From Prochilodus magdalenae (lineage: Eukaryota; Chordata; Actinopteri; Characiformes; Prochilodontidae): a DNA stretch of 64,000 nt. The translations under genes were made by a program, and so were the position numbers. Where the stretch lies: positions 552,501 to 616,500 of the forward strand of contig JAMWET010007206.1 of the NCBI GenBank assembly GCA_024036415.1. The letters are read 5' to 3'. The notes under the pieces are model-generated. The model had not been told where the DNA came from. It did no database searches and saw only the letters and a list, made by a program, of their open reading frames with translations. This document shows positions 35,075-47,774 of the stretch, one piece after another (position 1 is the stretch's first letter; the number at the start of each line of letters is the position of its first letter).

Positions 35075-36465
35075 GTCTTATAGATTAGACACTCGGCCAC
35101 GCATCTGATGTACAAACCGGATTCCAAAAAAGTTGGGACACTAAACAAATTGTGAATAAAAACTGAATGCAATGATGTGGAGGTGCCAACATCTAATATT
35201 TTATTCAGAATAGAACACAAATCACAGATCAAAAGTTTAAACTGAGAGAATGTATTATTTTAAGGGAAAAATATGTTGTTTCAAAATTTCATGGCGTCAA
35301 CAAATCCCCAAAAAGTTGGGACAAGTAGCAATAAGTGGATGGAAAAAGGAAATTGAGCATATAACGAACAGCTGGAAGACCAGTTAACACTAATTAGGTC
35401 AATTGACAACATGATTGGGTATAAAAAGAGCTTCTCAGAGTGTCAGTGTCTCTCTGAAGCCAAGAGGGTAAGAGGATCACCAATTCCACCATTGTTACGC
35501 AGAAAGATAGTGCCACAATACCAGAATGGTGTTACCCAGCGTAAAATAGCAAAGACTTTTAAGTTATCATCATCAACCGTGCATAACATCATACCCAATC
35601 ATGTTGTCAATTGACCTAATTAGTGTTAACTGGTCTTCCAGCTGTTCGTTATATGCTCAATTTCCTTTTTCCATCCACTTATTACTACTTGTCCCAACTT
35701 TTTTGGGATTTGTTGATGCCATGAAATTTTGAAACAACATATTTTTCCCTTAAAATGATACATTCTCTCAGTTTAAACTTTTGATCTGTGATTTGTGTTC
35801 TATTCTGAATAAAATATTAGATGTTGGCACCTCCACATCATTGCATTCAGTTTTTATTCACAATTTGTTTAGTGTCCCAACTTTTTTGGAATCCGGTTTG
35901 TAAGCAAGGACGGGCCTTATTACTGTACCTGACTGACCCAACAGCCACGATTGCAGACATTCAGTGAGATGGCTGCACTACACAGGACTACATGCACGCA
36001 GACCTTAACAACGCCCGCTCCTGATATCACGTCAAGGTCACCGGAGACTGCAGTGGTGTCGTGCCAGACTGTCATGGAGTGACTCAGAATGGCAGCGGGT
36101 CGTCTTCAGTGACGGGTCCTGCGTTTGTCTTGGTGGAGATGACCAACAAATCTTGTGTGGAGGCACCGTGGTCAGTGATGAGATGAGCAGATGAGCAGTT
36201 TGTTGTCCCGTGGCACACGTCCAGAAGGCCTGCTGTCATTCCACCTTCACCCCTACCGCACAATCTGCAGGAACTATGTGGAAATATTCAATGGGATGGA
36301 TGATCACAGGACACCATTAGAAACCCCTGTAACTCCAGAGATGCCGAGATGTCTGGCATGTTGCGTTAGCAAACGTGGCGGCGCAAAGTTATACTGAGAG
36401 ACTACTTCTGTAGGTGTAGCTCAATGAATATTCTCCATCTCCCTTCCCAATAACTCACAGCTGGG
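35075..36465 (+). mobile_element. Tc1-like remnant (family A), split by a fold-back element
   Basis: Family A sequence stops at 35112 (CGGCCACGCATCTGATGTA) and resumes at 35901 (TAAGCAAGGACGGGCC), with the fold-back element between. Later parts read SGSSSVTGPAFVLVEMTN-like and DGWMITGHH-type decayed pieces up to about 36400. Catalytic residues are lost. Confidence 0.75.
35113..35900. mobile_element. Fold-back Tc1/mariner-type element with about 310-bp terminal inverted repeats
   Basis: Arms at 35113-35424 and 35590-35900 are close inverted copies starting CAAACCGGATTCCAAAAAAG. Each outer end abuts TA (35111-35112 and 35901-35902), the target duplication of Tc1/mariner elements. The central spacer of about 165 bp continues an open frame (35411-35614) with LLRRKIVPQYQNGVTQRKIA followed by KTFKLSSSTVHNII. 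This looks like the first helix-turn-helix of a Tc1-type transposase, with no catalytic domain, so the element is non-autonomous. Confidence 0.88.
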
Positions 36466-37140
36466 ATGATCTTGGTAATTCCAAAATATATTCCAGAATG
36501 ATGACCTGATATGTCACAGTGCAGGCACGGTGTGGTGTGAGTACATAAAGGAGACCGCTTATGCAAACACATGCACAGTGCAGGTTTGCTATGACAGTTG
36601 CCTCAAAGGGCTGCCTAAGTGGCTGTGTCTCTGAGGAGCTCCGCTAATCGTTCAGCGCAGCCCAGCTCTGCCACGTTCATTTAATCTATTATTCATTGCA
36701 TCACAGCTAAAGTGATTATTTTCCGAAGTTAAGATGTATGCACATGCGCCGCCGCTGCTCTCATGCCTGGCAGAAGGAAAAGTGGAGAGCAGTTGTTAAA
36801 AATCCATTCATGCTGGAAGGGGATTGGAAGTATTTAACCGGAGTAGGAAAGGTACTGTTGGGGTGGAGGTAACTGTAACTGCTGTATCAAGGAGGATACA
36901 GCGTGTTCAGATGGCAAAGCAGCCCTTAGTGTGTTTAAAAATGTGCCGAAAAATCTCTTGGTGATCCTAATGTCAGGGCACAGGAACTAATAGGACATGT
37001 ATTATGAAATTATTATGAAAAAAAATGATGAATTGCAAAATAAAATGTCTATTATTTTACTATTTACTGTGATTATTAGGCCTGTATATTGGCGATATGA
37101 TATGTATCACGATACAGGGATTATCATTTAACATACAGAA
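36466..37140. other. Unique intron 2 sequence, candidate conserved noncoding block
   Basis: 36500-36900 is repeat-free with CpGs and TTATTCATTGCATCACAG-type motifs. Conservation is guessed from composition only. Confidence 0.25.
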
Positions 37141-37164
37141 TTTTTAACTAGTACAAAAACACAC

Positions 37165-37197
37165 CACCGTATATGTATGTATGTGTGTGTGTGTGTG

Positions 37198-37240
<43 letters not shown>
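37165..37240. repeat. TG/TA microsatellite
   Basis: ATGTATGTGTGTGTGTGTGT is followed by about 35 bp of TATATA. Confidence 0.9.
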
Positions 37241-38477
37241 ATATATGACAATAACTTAATATAACAATACTTCATTGTATAGATGATCATTTCTTTAAAT
37301 TAATAAATAAAATAATTCTAATAAATTGATATTAATAACTTAATATCACAATACTTCATTGTATAGATGATTTCTATATGCTACACCTTTTTAATATGAA
37401 ATGTGGCAAGCCGGTTTCTGTCCATGTTAGACTAAAGAGACTTCTTACTACTGTACATAGTTCTTGCTATTGTGAGAAACATATTTCATATTAGCATATT
37501 TTCTGCTATTTTTGCGATGTGACTAAAACATTCCTAACTTCATTCAGGGTAAAACTATAACGATGCAGTCTGTGTGTTGCCTTATCTTCACCTATTTGTG
37601 GCATACTACTTTATCGCTGTACTAGAGAACCAGAAAGGTTGAACTGATGGCAGACTTGACACCACAGTTACTCGGTATTGCCACGGTCAGCATGCTACAA
37701 AGACACAATATGAAGACAGTCTTTGTAATTACCCAGAGACATGCTGTTTTATGAGAATCACGTACAGTTACAGGGCTCAAAATCCTGGCACATTCTGCAT
37801 GTCTGGAAAACCAGGCCTAGTACAATTCCCAGGAAATTCAGAAGAAGGCTACTGTGTGGACTGAAGCTAATACATTTAAAGACGATATGGTTTGTACATA
37901 AGTATCTAGAGGTGCACATGTGGAGGCAGGGGAATCGACATTAGCACAGATAAGCTCCAAAAGGAAGGCAAGCTTGAGCTCAGTAGAAAAGAGGGACACG
38001 AGGGATGTCTGGGACCTGAGTGGTTTAGAAACAAAGCAGCTTCTGGCCATTTGTGCAAGGACATCACAGCTAGTGTAATAGAACATTCCTGGCAAATGTG
38101 AAGATGTAAAGGACTGTTTGTTTAAACAGGCACATGCACAGATAGACCCCAGGGGATGGTGGAGCCTCTGCCCTTTTGCCCTCACACTGTACAAATGCCT
38201 TTCGGTCACCGTGTGTAGTAATTGTCCTTTACATGGCCGTTCTTCAAGACTCGTTTCAGTCTGGTACAGTGCTGTTGCCTGCGGAGATTTCTCTTCATAG
38301 TCTCCTGCCCTGGCCTGTCGTTGGAGCACGCACCACATCAGTGCTGGAAATCCAGCGCTAATAATCTCTGTTAGAAGATGTAACACTGCATTGCACTTAT
38401 GTCAGTAAGAGGGCTAAGGACTTGCTAAACCAAGGTAGATGGCCTTTACATAGCATAAAGGTTAACTCTGCATTGTA
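37241..38477. other. Unique intron 2 sequence
   Basis: A short direct repeat (AATACTTCATTGTATAGATG at 37267 and 37350) is the only structure noticed. The 182-codon minus-strand frame at 37838-38386 resembles nothing I know. Confidence 0.4.
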
Positions 38478-39259
38478 CACTCATCGTCAAAGGACTAGCT
38501 GCATGATTCCCAGAAGGAATCGCCCGACAGGAATAAAACTTGGTGCGTAGGTTCAACATCGTGAGACATTTCAATGAGTCAAGTTTCATGCTCAGTTGTG
38601 CATGTGATGTAAGCAAGGACAGGGATTATTGCTGTAACTGACTGGTCCAACTGCCACAACTGCAGACGAGCAGTGATGCCTCCATGAGTCATCCTGTTAG
38701 CAACAGCACCATTGGCAGACACCTGCACTACGCAGACCGTTACAACCACTGCCCCTAACACCACGTCAACATCACTAAAGACTGCAGTGGTGTCGTGCCA
38801 GACTGTCATGGAGTGACTCAGAATGGCAGCAAGTCGTCATCAGTGTCGAGTCCTACTTTTGTCTTGGTGAATACGAGCAACGAATCTGCGAGGAGGCACC
38901 GTGGTCAGCACCAATATGAATGATCTGTCGTTATGCATCACATGTCCAAAAAAGCCTGGTGTCACTCCACCTCCACCCCTACCGCACCATCTACAGGAAA
39001 TGTGTGAGGATATACAAGATGCATGGGATGGATTATCACAGGACACCATTAGGAACCTCTACAACTCCATGCCGAGACCACTTAGCAAACATGGCGGCCT
39101 GACGCCATACTGAGAGACAGACTTCTGTATGTGTAGCTGAATAAATATCACCCATATCAGTCTACATGTATCATCACTCAGTGTTCCTTTATCTTCCTTC
39201 CCACTAGCACTGCAGTCCAACACTTCCTTCTGGGTCCAGCTATTCTTTTGACACTGAGT
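38478..39259 (+). mobile_element. Tc1-like remnant (family A), plus strand
   Basis: The left end reads CACTCATCGTCAAAGGACTA and the right end CTATTCTTTTGACACTGAG. The best-preserved C-terminal piece in the family is AWDGLSQDTIRNLYNSMPR at 39022-39078, preceded by GVTPPPPLPHHLQEM. Stops and frameshifts separate it from the helix-turn-helix region. Confidence 0.8.
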
Positions 39260-40229
39260 TTACAAGTCCTTTTTGGACCATTGCAGCCTTGCCTAGCCTA
39301 ATCTCTGGGTTTGATCAGTTGAAACATAATTACTCTGTCTCTCATGTTTAGAGTGGTTGCAGTATGCTGTAAACTGAAGCAAGTTGAATTCGCATTGACC
39401 TTTTGTCTCCCAGTATGTCTATGCATGTGACAAAGTCCAGCTAAATGTGCCAACAACACAAATGTCCCAGGTTTTTGGGTAAAAAGGCACTACTAAAGAT
39501 TCTGCCCTTCGTACTGTGAGAGCGTATTGCATGCTGCTGGTGGAGTGATAATTGTCACCTACAACACCGTACTGTCTCGCAGAGCATTGAAGCTGCATCC
39601 TCCTGAGAACTCTCAGGAACTCTCAAGCCCAACAAGAGCGAACGGCAATTGCTGGAAAGTGTTAATTGGAGCTGCATCTAATATCACATAGTTATCATAT
39701 TGCTATGGCGTGCTACAACAGCAATGACTCGCAAGGCGTGTAACTCATCCCGCACTTAACATTTTCTTGTGACATTTAACAAAGCGCTCGTTTTGTTAGG
39801 ACTTCTGTCGACTCATATCTCATCTTAATGATGGCTTTGCCCGAGGAGGATGCTGCCTTTTGTTGGAGTGGGTACACCAAAAATGAGCCAATGCGTTAAT
39901 ACCCTGAAAGTTAATCCACAAACAAATTCTGTTTTCGTGATTCAGTACATTAATTGTGCTGGCTCATTACAGTCCTACAACTGTGTTCCTCAACCCTGGT
40001 CTTGGAGGCAGCACATTTTAGAGCTTTCCCTGCTCCCAAAACACCTGATTCAACTGACTCACTACTACAAAGACAAACATTCGTTCATTAACAAGCCCTT
40101 TCAGAGCTGCAGGGCGTGTGTTAGAGCAGGGAATCCACTAAGGTGTACAGGACGAGTGCCTCCGGGACCAAGGTTAAGAAACACTGTCCTACAATATCAA
40201 GCTCATAATGTGTTCTAGTTAATAGAGAT
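39260..40229. other. Unique sequence plus a dispersed fish repeat
   Basis: 39990-40190 (TTCCTCAACCCTGGTCTTGG and GAAACACTGTCCTAC) is a dispersed repeat; a related piece is at 40640-40760 and perhaps at 53880-54120. The rest is unrecognised. Confidence 0.45.
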
Positions 40230-40630
40230 GCTGATGACTCTCATTAGCCTGATGTGGTTGGCCACTAGGAGAAAGAAGCGGTCCTGAGGGGGTCATAGAG
40301 GCAGCTGGGGGTTTAGAGTGAGAAATGGGGCATGGCTAGCACGTGATGCGCGTCTCAGAGGGACTGGATGACCTTTGTCATTAAACTGATATGTGGGTGG
40401 TGTGGCGCAGCAGATAACACCACTACCCACCCAGAAGCTACCGTCCCCTGTGGGAGACTGGATTTCCGGTCTGGGTGACTACGCTGTGCTACACCAATAA
40501 GAGTCCTTGGGCCAGACTCCTAACACTACACTGGCCTCCCTGTAATATGATTAACCCTGTAAGTTGCTCTGGATGAGAGCGTCAGCTAAATGCCATGGAT
40601 GATAACATGGGATGAATGAGATGGTACATG
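40230..40630. repeat. Duplicated segment, copy 1 (with SINE insertion)
   Basis: CTCATTAGCCTGATGTGGTT through GGATGAATGAGAT matches 41370-41535 but is split by a family 1 SINE. Confidence 0.85.
40392..40599 (+). mobile_element. tRNA-derived SINE (family 1) with known empty site
   Basis: The head GGTGTGGCGCAGCAGATAAC, a decayed B box, the body CCAATAAGAGTCCTTGGGCC and the tail GTTGCTCTGGATGAGAGC identify the family. TGATA at 40387-40391 and 40600-40604 are the target duplication. The paralogous segment at 41514-41518 has a single TGATA and no SINE. Confidence 0.92.
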
Positions 40631-41369
40631 GGATGATACACCAACTACAGAGACAAACTTGAACTCATTAACAAGCCTGTTCAAAGCTGCAGGGGGTGCT
40701 TTAAAGCTGGGTGTCCCTTAAATCGTACAGGGAGGGCAGGGCCGATGATGAAGCACTGCTGGTGCTTGTTCTTTGTGATTCAGGTTCATCTTCCCAACAT
40801 GAATCATGTGAAGGATATCCTGGGCTGAACAGACAGGGCACCTGCAGTGGCATAAGGCTTTATGACAGCCCGTTCAGGGGTTTCATCTGATCGGGCAAGC
40901 TCGGCCCTCAGTTCTACACATATCAGTCTCCTTTATCACCCTGACAGGCATTCAGGCCAAATGTCCGTAGCATGTCAATCAGCAAGGCTCCAAAGGGACC
41001 CATTGAGTCAGCTTACATCAGACCAAGGCTCAGAACAGACAGTGCTTTGTGGGTCCTCCCTTCGGATTACACGGCTCGTCGGAGGAGCACCTGCTCGCTA
41101 AACGCAAAGGTGGAACCCAACAGGAGATGAAAGACTTGTGTCCTGATGTTAAGGGGTATCCTCGGCGTGGGGCCTGCTCCCTGTCCTCAGCTACAGGTCA
41201 TAATCTGATATCGTCGCTCTTGGATCAGCTGCATGGCCTTTAGCAAGAACCTCCAGCTCTCCGAGGATTTCAAAATAAAGCCCTGTCACACAGCGCAGGC
41301 TGTGTTTGGGTCTTGCAGCATAGGTTGGCTCTAGGCGCTTCATTGTTGATTGCGTATGACAGGAATCTC
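40631..41369. other. Dispersed repeat piece and unique sequence
   Basis: 40640-40760 matches the dispersed repeat at 39990. No further element is recognised to 41369. Confidence 0.4.
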
Positions 41370-41550
41370 ATTAGCCTGATGTGGTTGGCTACTAGGAGAA
41401 AGAACCTGTCCTGAGGGGATCATGGAGGCAGCTGGGGATTCAGAGTGAGAAATCGGGCATGTTTATCACGTGATGCATGTCTCCGAGGGGCCAGATGACC
41501 TTTGTCGTTAAACTGATAGCACGAGATGAATGAGATAAGCTAGCTTAGCA
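41370..41550. repeat. Duplicated segment, copy 2 (SINE-free)
   Basis: The partner of 40230-40630, with an uninterrupted join AAACTGATAGCACGAGATGA. Confidence 0.85.
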
Positions 41551-41677
41551 GCTTTTCACACCATATCACCAAACATGGCATGATACACTACAAAGAGGCT
41601 GCTTGTATGTGGTTTGTAGGTTTGGTGACATGGCACACGCTTCATTTGTAGGATGCTGTAGGCACAGCATCTTATAG

Positions 41678-42302
41678 ACTGAACGTCAAGAAAATATTGT
41701 ACCCAGAAGGAACTGTGGGATTGCAGCGCTACTGGGAAGGAAGATAAATCTTATCAAGAACAATGAGTGATGATACATTTAGAGTAATATGAGCAATATT
41801 TAATAAGCTACACATACAGTAGTGCCTTGCGGAATGGCTTCGGGATGCCATGTTTATGCCAGATGTGACCCCAGGCATTGTTAATCTTACCACTGACCAC
41901 GGTGGCTCCACATACGGATTCATTGGTCCTCTCCACGAAGACAAAAGCGGGACTCGTCACTGAAGATGACCCACTGCCATTCTGAGCCACACCATGACAG
42001 TCTGGCATGACACAATTGTAGTCTTTGGGAATGTTGACATGGTGTTAAGGGCAGTGATCATAACGATTTGTGTGCATGTAGTGGGGCATTCGTCTGCCAG
42101 TGGTGCTGGCACTAACAGGATGACTCATGTAGGGCATCACTGCTCACTGGATGTTGGTGAATTGTTGGTACAGCGATAAGGCCCATCCTTGCTTACATCA
42201 CATGCGCAGCCGAGCGTGAAGCTTGAATCATTCACAAGTCTCACAATATCAAACCTACCCTGTCAGTTGATCGTTGAGGGTGCAACTATTTGTTCATTGA
42301 CT
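41678..42302 (-). mobile_element. Tc1-like remnant (family A), minus strand
   Basis: The left end is ACTGAACGTCAAGAAAATAT and the right end TGCAACTATTTGTTCATTGA. The minus-strand reading gives NGSGSSSVTSPAFVFVERTN, the decayed SDESRF region, at about 41920-41984, then the decayed strand that follows it. Confidence 0.75.
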
Positions 42303-44395
42303 ATTTTAATAATTAGTATCTTACAGTTAAGATGCTAATTATTTGGTTAATAGAACAAAAATACAGCTGGAGATTTAATCCAAAGGTTTCCAATTTAGCC
42401 TTTAGTCTAAAAAACACAGTACCAAAACAGCTATGCTGACTGTATGAAGATCACTGTCAATTCCACATTGTGGCAAAGATGTCATTATATAATTACATCA
42501 TATACCACTATCACAGCCACTACTTTAAGACTTTCTGGTCTATTTACAATATTTACACCTCTTTAAGCTCATTTTAATAAGCTTTTACAGCTATTCACAG
42601 TACTACAATCTATATTAGCAGAGTATGGTTAGTTTGACCTAGCTTGGGGCACACGGTATCTTAATTAAATATTACAAATAAAGATATTTTGTTTAAAATT
42701 GTCAAAATTAAGTACTTTTATTAACAGCATGTGAAGAAATAGCACTTTGGATTGTGTGTCTAAGACACATGTATCATGTTGGAGAGATATCTACTAAAGT
42801 TAGCAGGCTAACCAGTTAGCTTAGGTCCGATCCGGTCTCGTCATACCACTTTATACCTCTAGAGGTGATAGTGAGTCACTAGCAAGTAGCATTAAATTAA
42901 ATCAGTCCAAGATGAGAGGATGAAGAAGTAGCACAGCTGCCCTGATGACGTCTTGTCGAGCATGTTGAAGGTTCTGCTCCTGGTTAGAACATTTAAGGAC
43001 AGCTAACCAAGGAAAGGAAGAGTAGGACTGAGGACAGAGGAAGAGGGACTATGCGTTTCCTCATTTCTTGCTTCCATGTGATATGTTGTCCCCTGTTTGT
43101 TTGCAGTAGGTATCTGACAGGTTCACAGCATCATCTTCCAGTTTGCTGCTTCTTGAAGCTATTCATATGTGAGTCTTACTGTACGCTGAATGTAAGTCAT
43201 CACTTTAGAATATCCATAAGTAGGGCTGTGAAGTTATCAATGTTTTGTCACTGCGGGCCACGTGGTTTGGTGGTTTACTGCCAGTAGCCTCATCCCACTC
43301 CCTAACAACCCAAGACCCCCCAACGCCCCCAGAACACATTAACGTTTATAGTCAGTACTTTAGTCGTTTTCAGTGATTACATGGTTGAGCAGGTTCTTAT
43401 ACACACCTGTATTGGCAAACTTGCTCAGCATCCCTGATGAATCCCTACACCGCTTACAGTGCATCAAATACTCAGCCTTACTGTTATGTATTGGGTTTGA
43501 CTTTTTAGCTAAATGAGGTGAGCGCCCTCTGTCGGCTATTTATGTAATGGCACTAATACCTGCAGACATGCAAGTAATCAGCGCCAGTGGTGCGTCCCAG
43601 TTTTTAGGTTCCTGAGATACGTAAATAAAGTACGGTTATTGCACTACTTTCGTTTCCTGGAATGATTCCTGCTTAATTCCACCAAATATATTACACTTAC
43701 CATTACCACGTTTCCAATCCGGCAACATGCAAACATTCCAAACTACTGTTTGACGCTGCTGTCGGTTGCACGTGCTCCACACAGGCCTATAGACTCCACA
43801 GAATACACTCACGGCTCCGGTTGTTTCAGTGTGTAGATAACAGTTGACCTCTAGTTTTCCTTCACAGCAAACAGCCTGACAAGACATGAAGCCAAACAGA
43901 GTCTTACAGTGTTGGTTTAGTTAAACACAGTGAACTAAAGACATTGTTGGTGCAGCTCAGGACGCTGAGCACCATTGAGTCCTAATGATCAGGATAGCAA
44001 CAACCTTCTAAAAGCAGGCTGGAGCAGTAAGATACTGGCATCATGGTAGATGACGTCACAGTCAGTCTGTTAGATAAACAGATCTCGGCTAATGTTACAG
44101 TCCAGTCTTCTTCAGCTCACTAACAGAGAGTTGTTAGTAAAGTCGTAAACTGATGCCAAGTGTGAATAATGGTGAAACAACTTGCACCAGCAAAAGAAAA
44201 AAATTCATTTGGTGACGACGGTAATGAGCTCCATACCACAGCTGGCATCACATAACCACAGTATTGCAGTAATACAGTTATTGTCACAGCCCTATCTATA
44301 AGTGCTAAATACATGAGACACTCCTCCTGTTCATGAAGTGCTTCATCGAGGTATTTCAGGTATATTACACCTGGCGTGTAGATGTAGGGATACAC
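42303..44395. other. Unique intron 2 sequence
   Basis: No repeat is recognised apart from a weak CTCF-like core on the minus strand at 43521-43535 (AGCGCCCTCTGTCGG, two mismatches to consensus). Confidence 0.35.
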
Positions 44396-44785
44396 TAGGG
44401 TTGCCACCCATCCCGTAAAATACTGAGTCGTCCTTTATTTGGCAATTAAATGTTAATTAAATGATTTGTTTCGTATTTCCGTAAATGTCCGTAAATCTGT
44501 TCCGTATTTCCGTAAATGTCCGATATACACGTCTATCATACACACATGAATGATTGCAATCCAACCCCCAACCCCCTGCCCCCCGATCAGCTCAAATACG
44601 GGACAGCCTTTGTTCCGTATTTTAGTAAATGTCCGATAAACATGTGTATCACTCATGACTGATTTCACTCTCCCCCAAACAGGCCTGTAGCCCCACCCAC
44701 GGAGTAAGATCAAATACTGGACGTGATTTCAAACACGTCAGTCATACATGACCACACCCCCGCTCCGCCCCCGTCCGTTATTTTC
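44396..44785. mobile_element. Truncated MITE related to 31505-31984 (opposite orientation)
   Basis: It begins TAGGGTTGCCACCCATCCCG, contains repeated CGTATTTCCGTAAATGTCC and ends near CCGTCCGTTATTTTCATTGA, without the second terminal repeat. Confidence 0.65.
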
Positions 44786-44979
44786 ATTGACACATGTTTA
44801 CCATTGACCAATATGTCTAAACAGTATTTGATATTTTATCTACTGTCCTGCAGAAGAGCGACATGTGTAGGTAGCGCTAGGCGGCAATGTCTGCATTTGA
44901 TTAATTCTATTCAAATTCTATCCCTAGATAAATCATGTAATGCTAACTATGCTAATCCATGTGGATGTTGTTTTAATTT

Positions 44980-45187
44980 ATACATTTAGCTGACACTCTT
45001 ATCCAGAGCGACTTACAAGGTTAATCATATTACAGGTGGGCCAATGTAGTGTTAGGAGTCTTGCCCAAAGACTCTTATTGGTGTAGCACAGCATAGTCAC
45101 CAAACCGGGATTCAAACCCCAGTCTCCCACATGTGGTGGTGGCTCCCTGGTGGGTAGTGGTGTTACCTGCTGGGCTACACCAACCTC
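44980..45187 (-). mobile_element. tRNA-derived SINE (family 1), minus strand
   Basis: Tail first (CATTTAGCTGACACTCTTATCC, then GAGCGACTTACAAGG) and tRNA-like head last (GTTACCTGCTGGGCTACACC). A target duplication is not clear. Confidence 0.85.
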
Positions 45188-47774
45188 AGTTTACAAATTT
45201 ATCAGCATCGGCAAATATGTGCATGGAAAATCTGGGAGCTTGGGATCTACCTACTGTTCTTAAATGGGTGTGTAGAGGTCATAGTAATTGGTAATGGTAA
45301 AATAAAGCATTTCTGACTCATAATTCATTGAAATAAGCGGTTTCGGAAATTCAGTCCCTGGAATATTGTTTATTATGATATGAATGGGATGAAAAGTTAT
45401 TTTCATACTGTGTCCTTATGCTGTGTTTGTTTTGCCATACCCTTGCCATACCCAAAACTGTCGAAACAGAATGCAAATCAGATGTAAATGTATATAACAA
45501 AATATGCAGTTACATAACTGCATTAGACTGACTACATTTTGAGCTCATCTCGAAATCAAAAATCTGTATTATCAGCATCACCTGAAATAAGCGTTCCCTT
45601 CGTATCCCTTTTGTGAGTTCTAATGCCAAGCCTGTGACCGTGGCGGTATATATACAGATGTAATCTATATATCGAAATGTAGTATATACAATACCACCCA
45701 GCCACATGCTCAATTTCTCTCAGGACCTGGATTCAAGCAGGTCTATCTAAAGACATGGAGCACGGAGACAGAGCCCAGGCTGCCAGAGCAAACCGAGGCA
45801 GCCTCTTTCCTTGAATCTCCACAGGGGATCCTGGAGATCAGAGGGAATCGCTCACCTCTGGACCCGTCTGTCGCAAACATCGGACCATCGGCAAGAACGC
45901 CTCGGGCCAAGAGCTGTTTTTCTCCCCTCTCCAACTTCACCGCACATCCGACCCTGTCCGCGCAAAAACACGACCCTGCAGGAATCACACCCTGCCAGTC
46001 TTTCCAAGCTTCTGGAATCTGTTAAAGCGTGTTCTTTTATCCGACACTGGAAGAGGAAAGACTGATAAAAACAAGAAGCCATGGTGCGCACATGGAAACG
46101 TAGCGGTATCTCTGCAAATAATGCCGATAATGGCTTTGTGCAGCCGTGCACTGCTGTTCTATCTCCCGCGAAAACCAGATAAGCATCTCGAAGTAATGAC
46201 AGAGCATTGGTTAATTTGCGCTATCAGTACAGCGGCTGGGAGAACGCCACTGATTTGTATGGGGGATGATGCATGAATGGAGCCGAGGGTGGTGGGTGGA
46301 GAGTGAAATAGTAGAGACTCGCTGCTAGGGAAGCTATTCCCAGGCGAGTGGGCTGTTCTGGTTCGGTTTGAAAGTTTGCTTTGCCTGGAGGTAAGATTTC
46401 AAGTTCATATGTGTCACTGTAGTAGCTCAGCCTTCATTCACATTCCTCCGAGCCCCAGGGAACTGACATGGCTGAATGCAAATGACAAGACACTCCTGCA
46501 ATGATGGACTTAGCGGGGTCAGGTGCAATGCCTCGGTTTGTGAAAATGAAATAGCAGCTCCCCTTTTAGCACTTAGACCTATTAGTGATCTTGATTGGAG
46601 AATAAATGGCTTTAAATAAATGACAATAGAGACTAAAATATACTGTATGTATTAATAAGAGTTATTTTCTACAGGCAGTTGTTATATATAGAACCATCAG
46701 CCATACCTCAAAGATCCAGTCAGTCCAGTCAAGGTTCTTTTCTTGCTGTTCAGAAAATGGTTCTTTTCATGTGCGCCAGTCTAATTATGGTTCAGACGGC
46801 TCCACATAGTTAGCCAGTTATTATGTTCTCTGTTGCATAAATAGAAAAAAAAAAGCCAAATAATAATGCAACAAAAGCGAATCCAGAATGTGGCTCATGC
46901 TGGCTCACCCAGCTTGTCCAGAGAGTCTTGTATATATGGGAGTCTCTTTTCTCTACACGCACTTCCTTCCTTATCTAATTGAAAAAGGCAGACAGCCTGC
47001 AGAGTCCTTGGTCTCGTCAACCTCTCAGAGTTTAAGCTTCAGTATGAATGCATGCTCCTGTACAAGCCCTACAATATCTCCGCTCTACACATGATGCTAC
47101 TCTTTCTATGCTATGGATTACCATCGACCATTACCTCCACACACGTTGAGCTGCACTCCGTAATCTCTTATCATTATCAGAGAAGGGTGGTCTTCTCTGG
47201 TTGAGTGATTGGTTTATTGTTGAGTGGGAAGTCCCATTCCAACGCGATCCAGACACCATGGAACAAGTTTAGCCTACTGTCGTTTCAGTGGTTGTTCGGC
47301 TTCACTCATTTCGCTCACATTTGAATTATTTTCAATCATCTAAACACTGAAACATTAATCATCTTGAGTCAGGGCTTTAGATAGCAATGGGCTGAGCTGT
47401 TAGCATGCTAGCAAAGTACCATGAACTGGCCTCTCTCTTCTTTTCAGGAACACTGTTTAACATTTAGCAGTTGTTTGATAGACGGTTTGACATTTCATTA
47501 TATGGTGAATTACTGAACACTGGTCACTGATTTGGTCACCATGTAAAACCAAATGCTTTTTTAAATGATTATTTTATATTTCATTTTATGTCTAGATAAG
47601 AGATATTCACAATGTGTTACCTAAATAACATCAGAAAACATCAGGAAGGTATGAAATTATGACAAAATAGATAACGGCCTTTGTGGGAAGTTCTATTCTG
47701 AAATGTAATAAGGACAGTTAGCTTGTTGGTATTGGCTAAAAAACTTTCCAAGTTGTGTAAATACACACACACTG
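45188..47774. other. Unique intron 2 sequence, candidate conserved block at about 45830-46560
   Basis: 45830-46560 is CpG-containing and repeat-free, with mixed AT/GC composition like conserved noncoding DNA. No exon fits the receptor family. The remainder is unremarkable. Confidence 0.25.

Noticed and set aside
37838..38386. 182-codon minus-strand frame in intron 2
   Set aside because: No recognisable domain, intronic, antisense, and no splice or promoter context; a chance frame is likelier.
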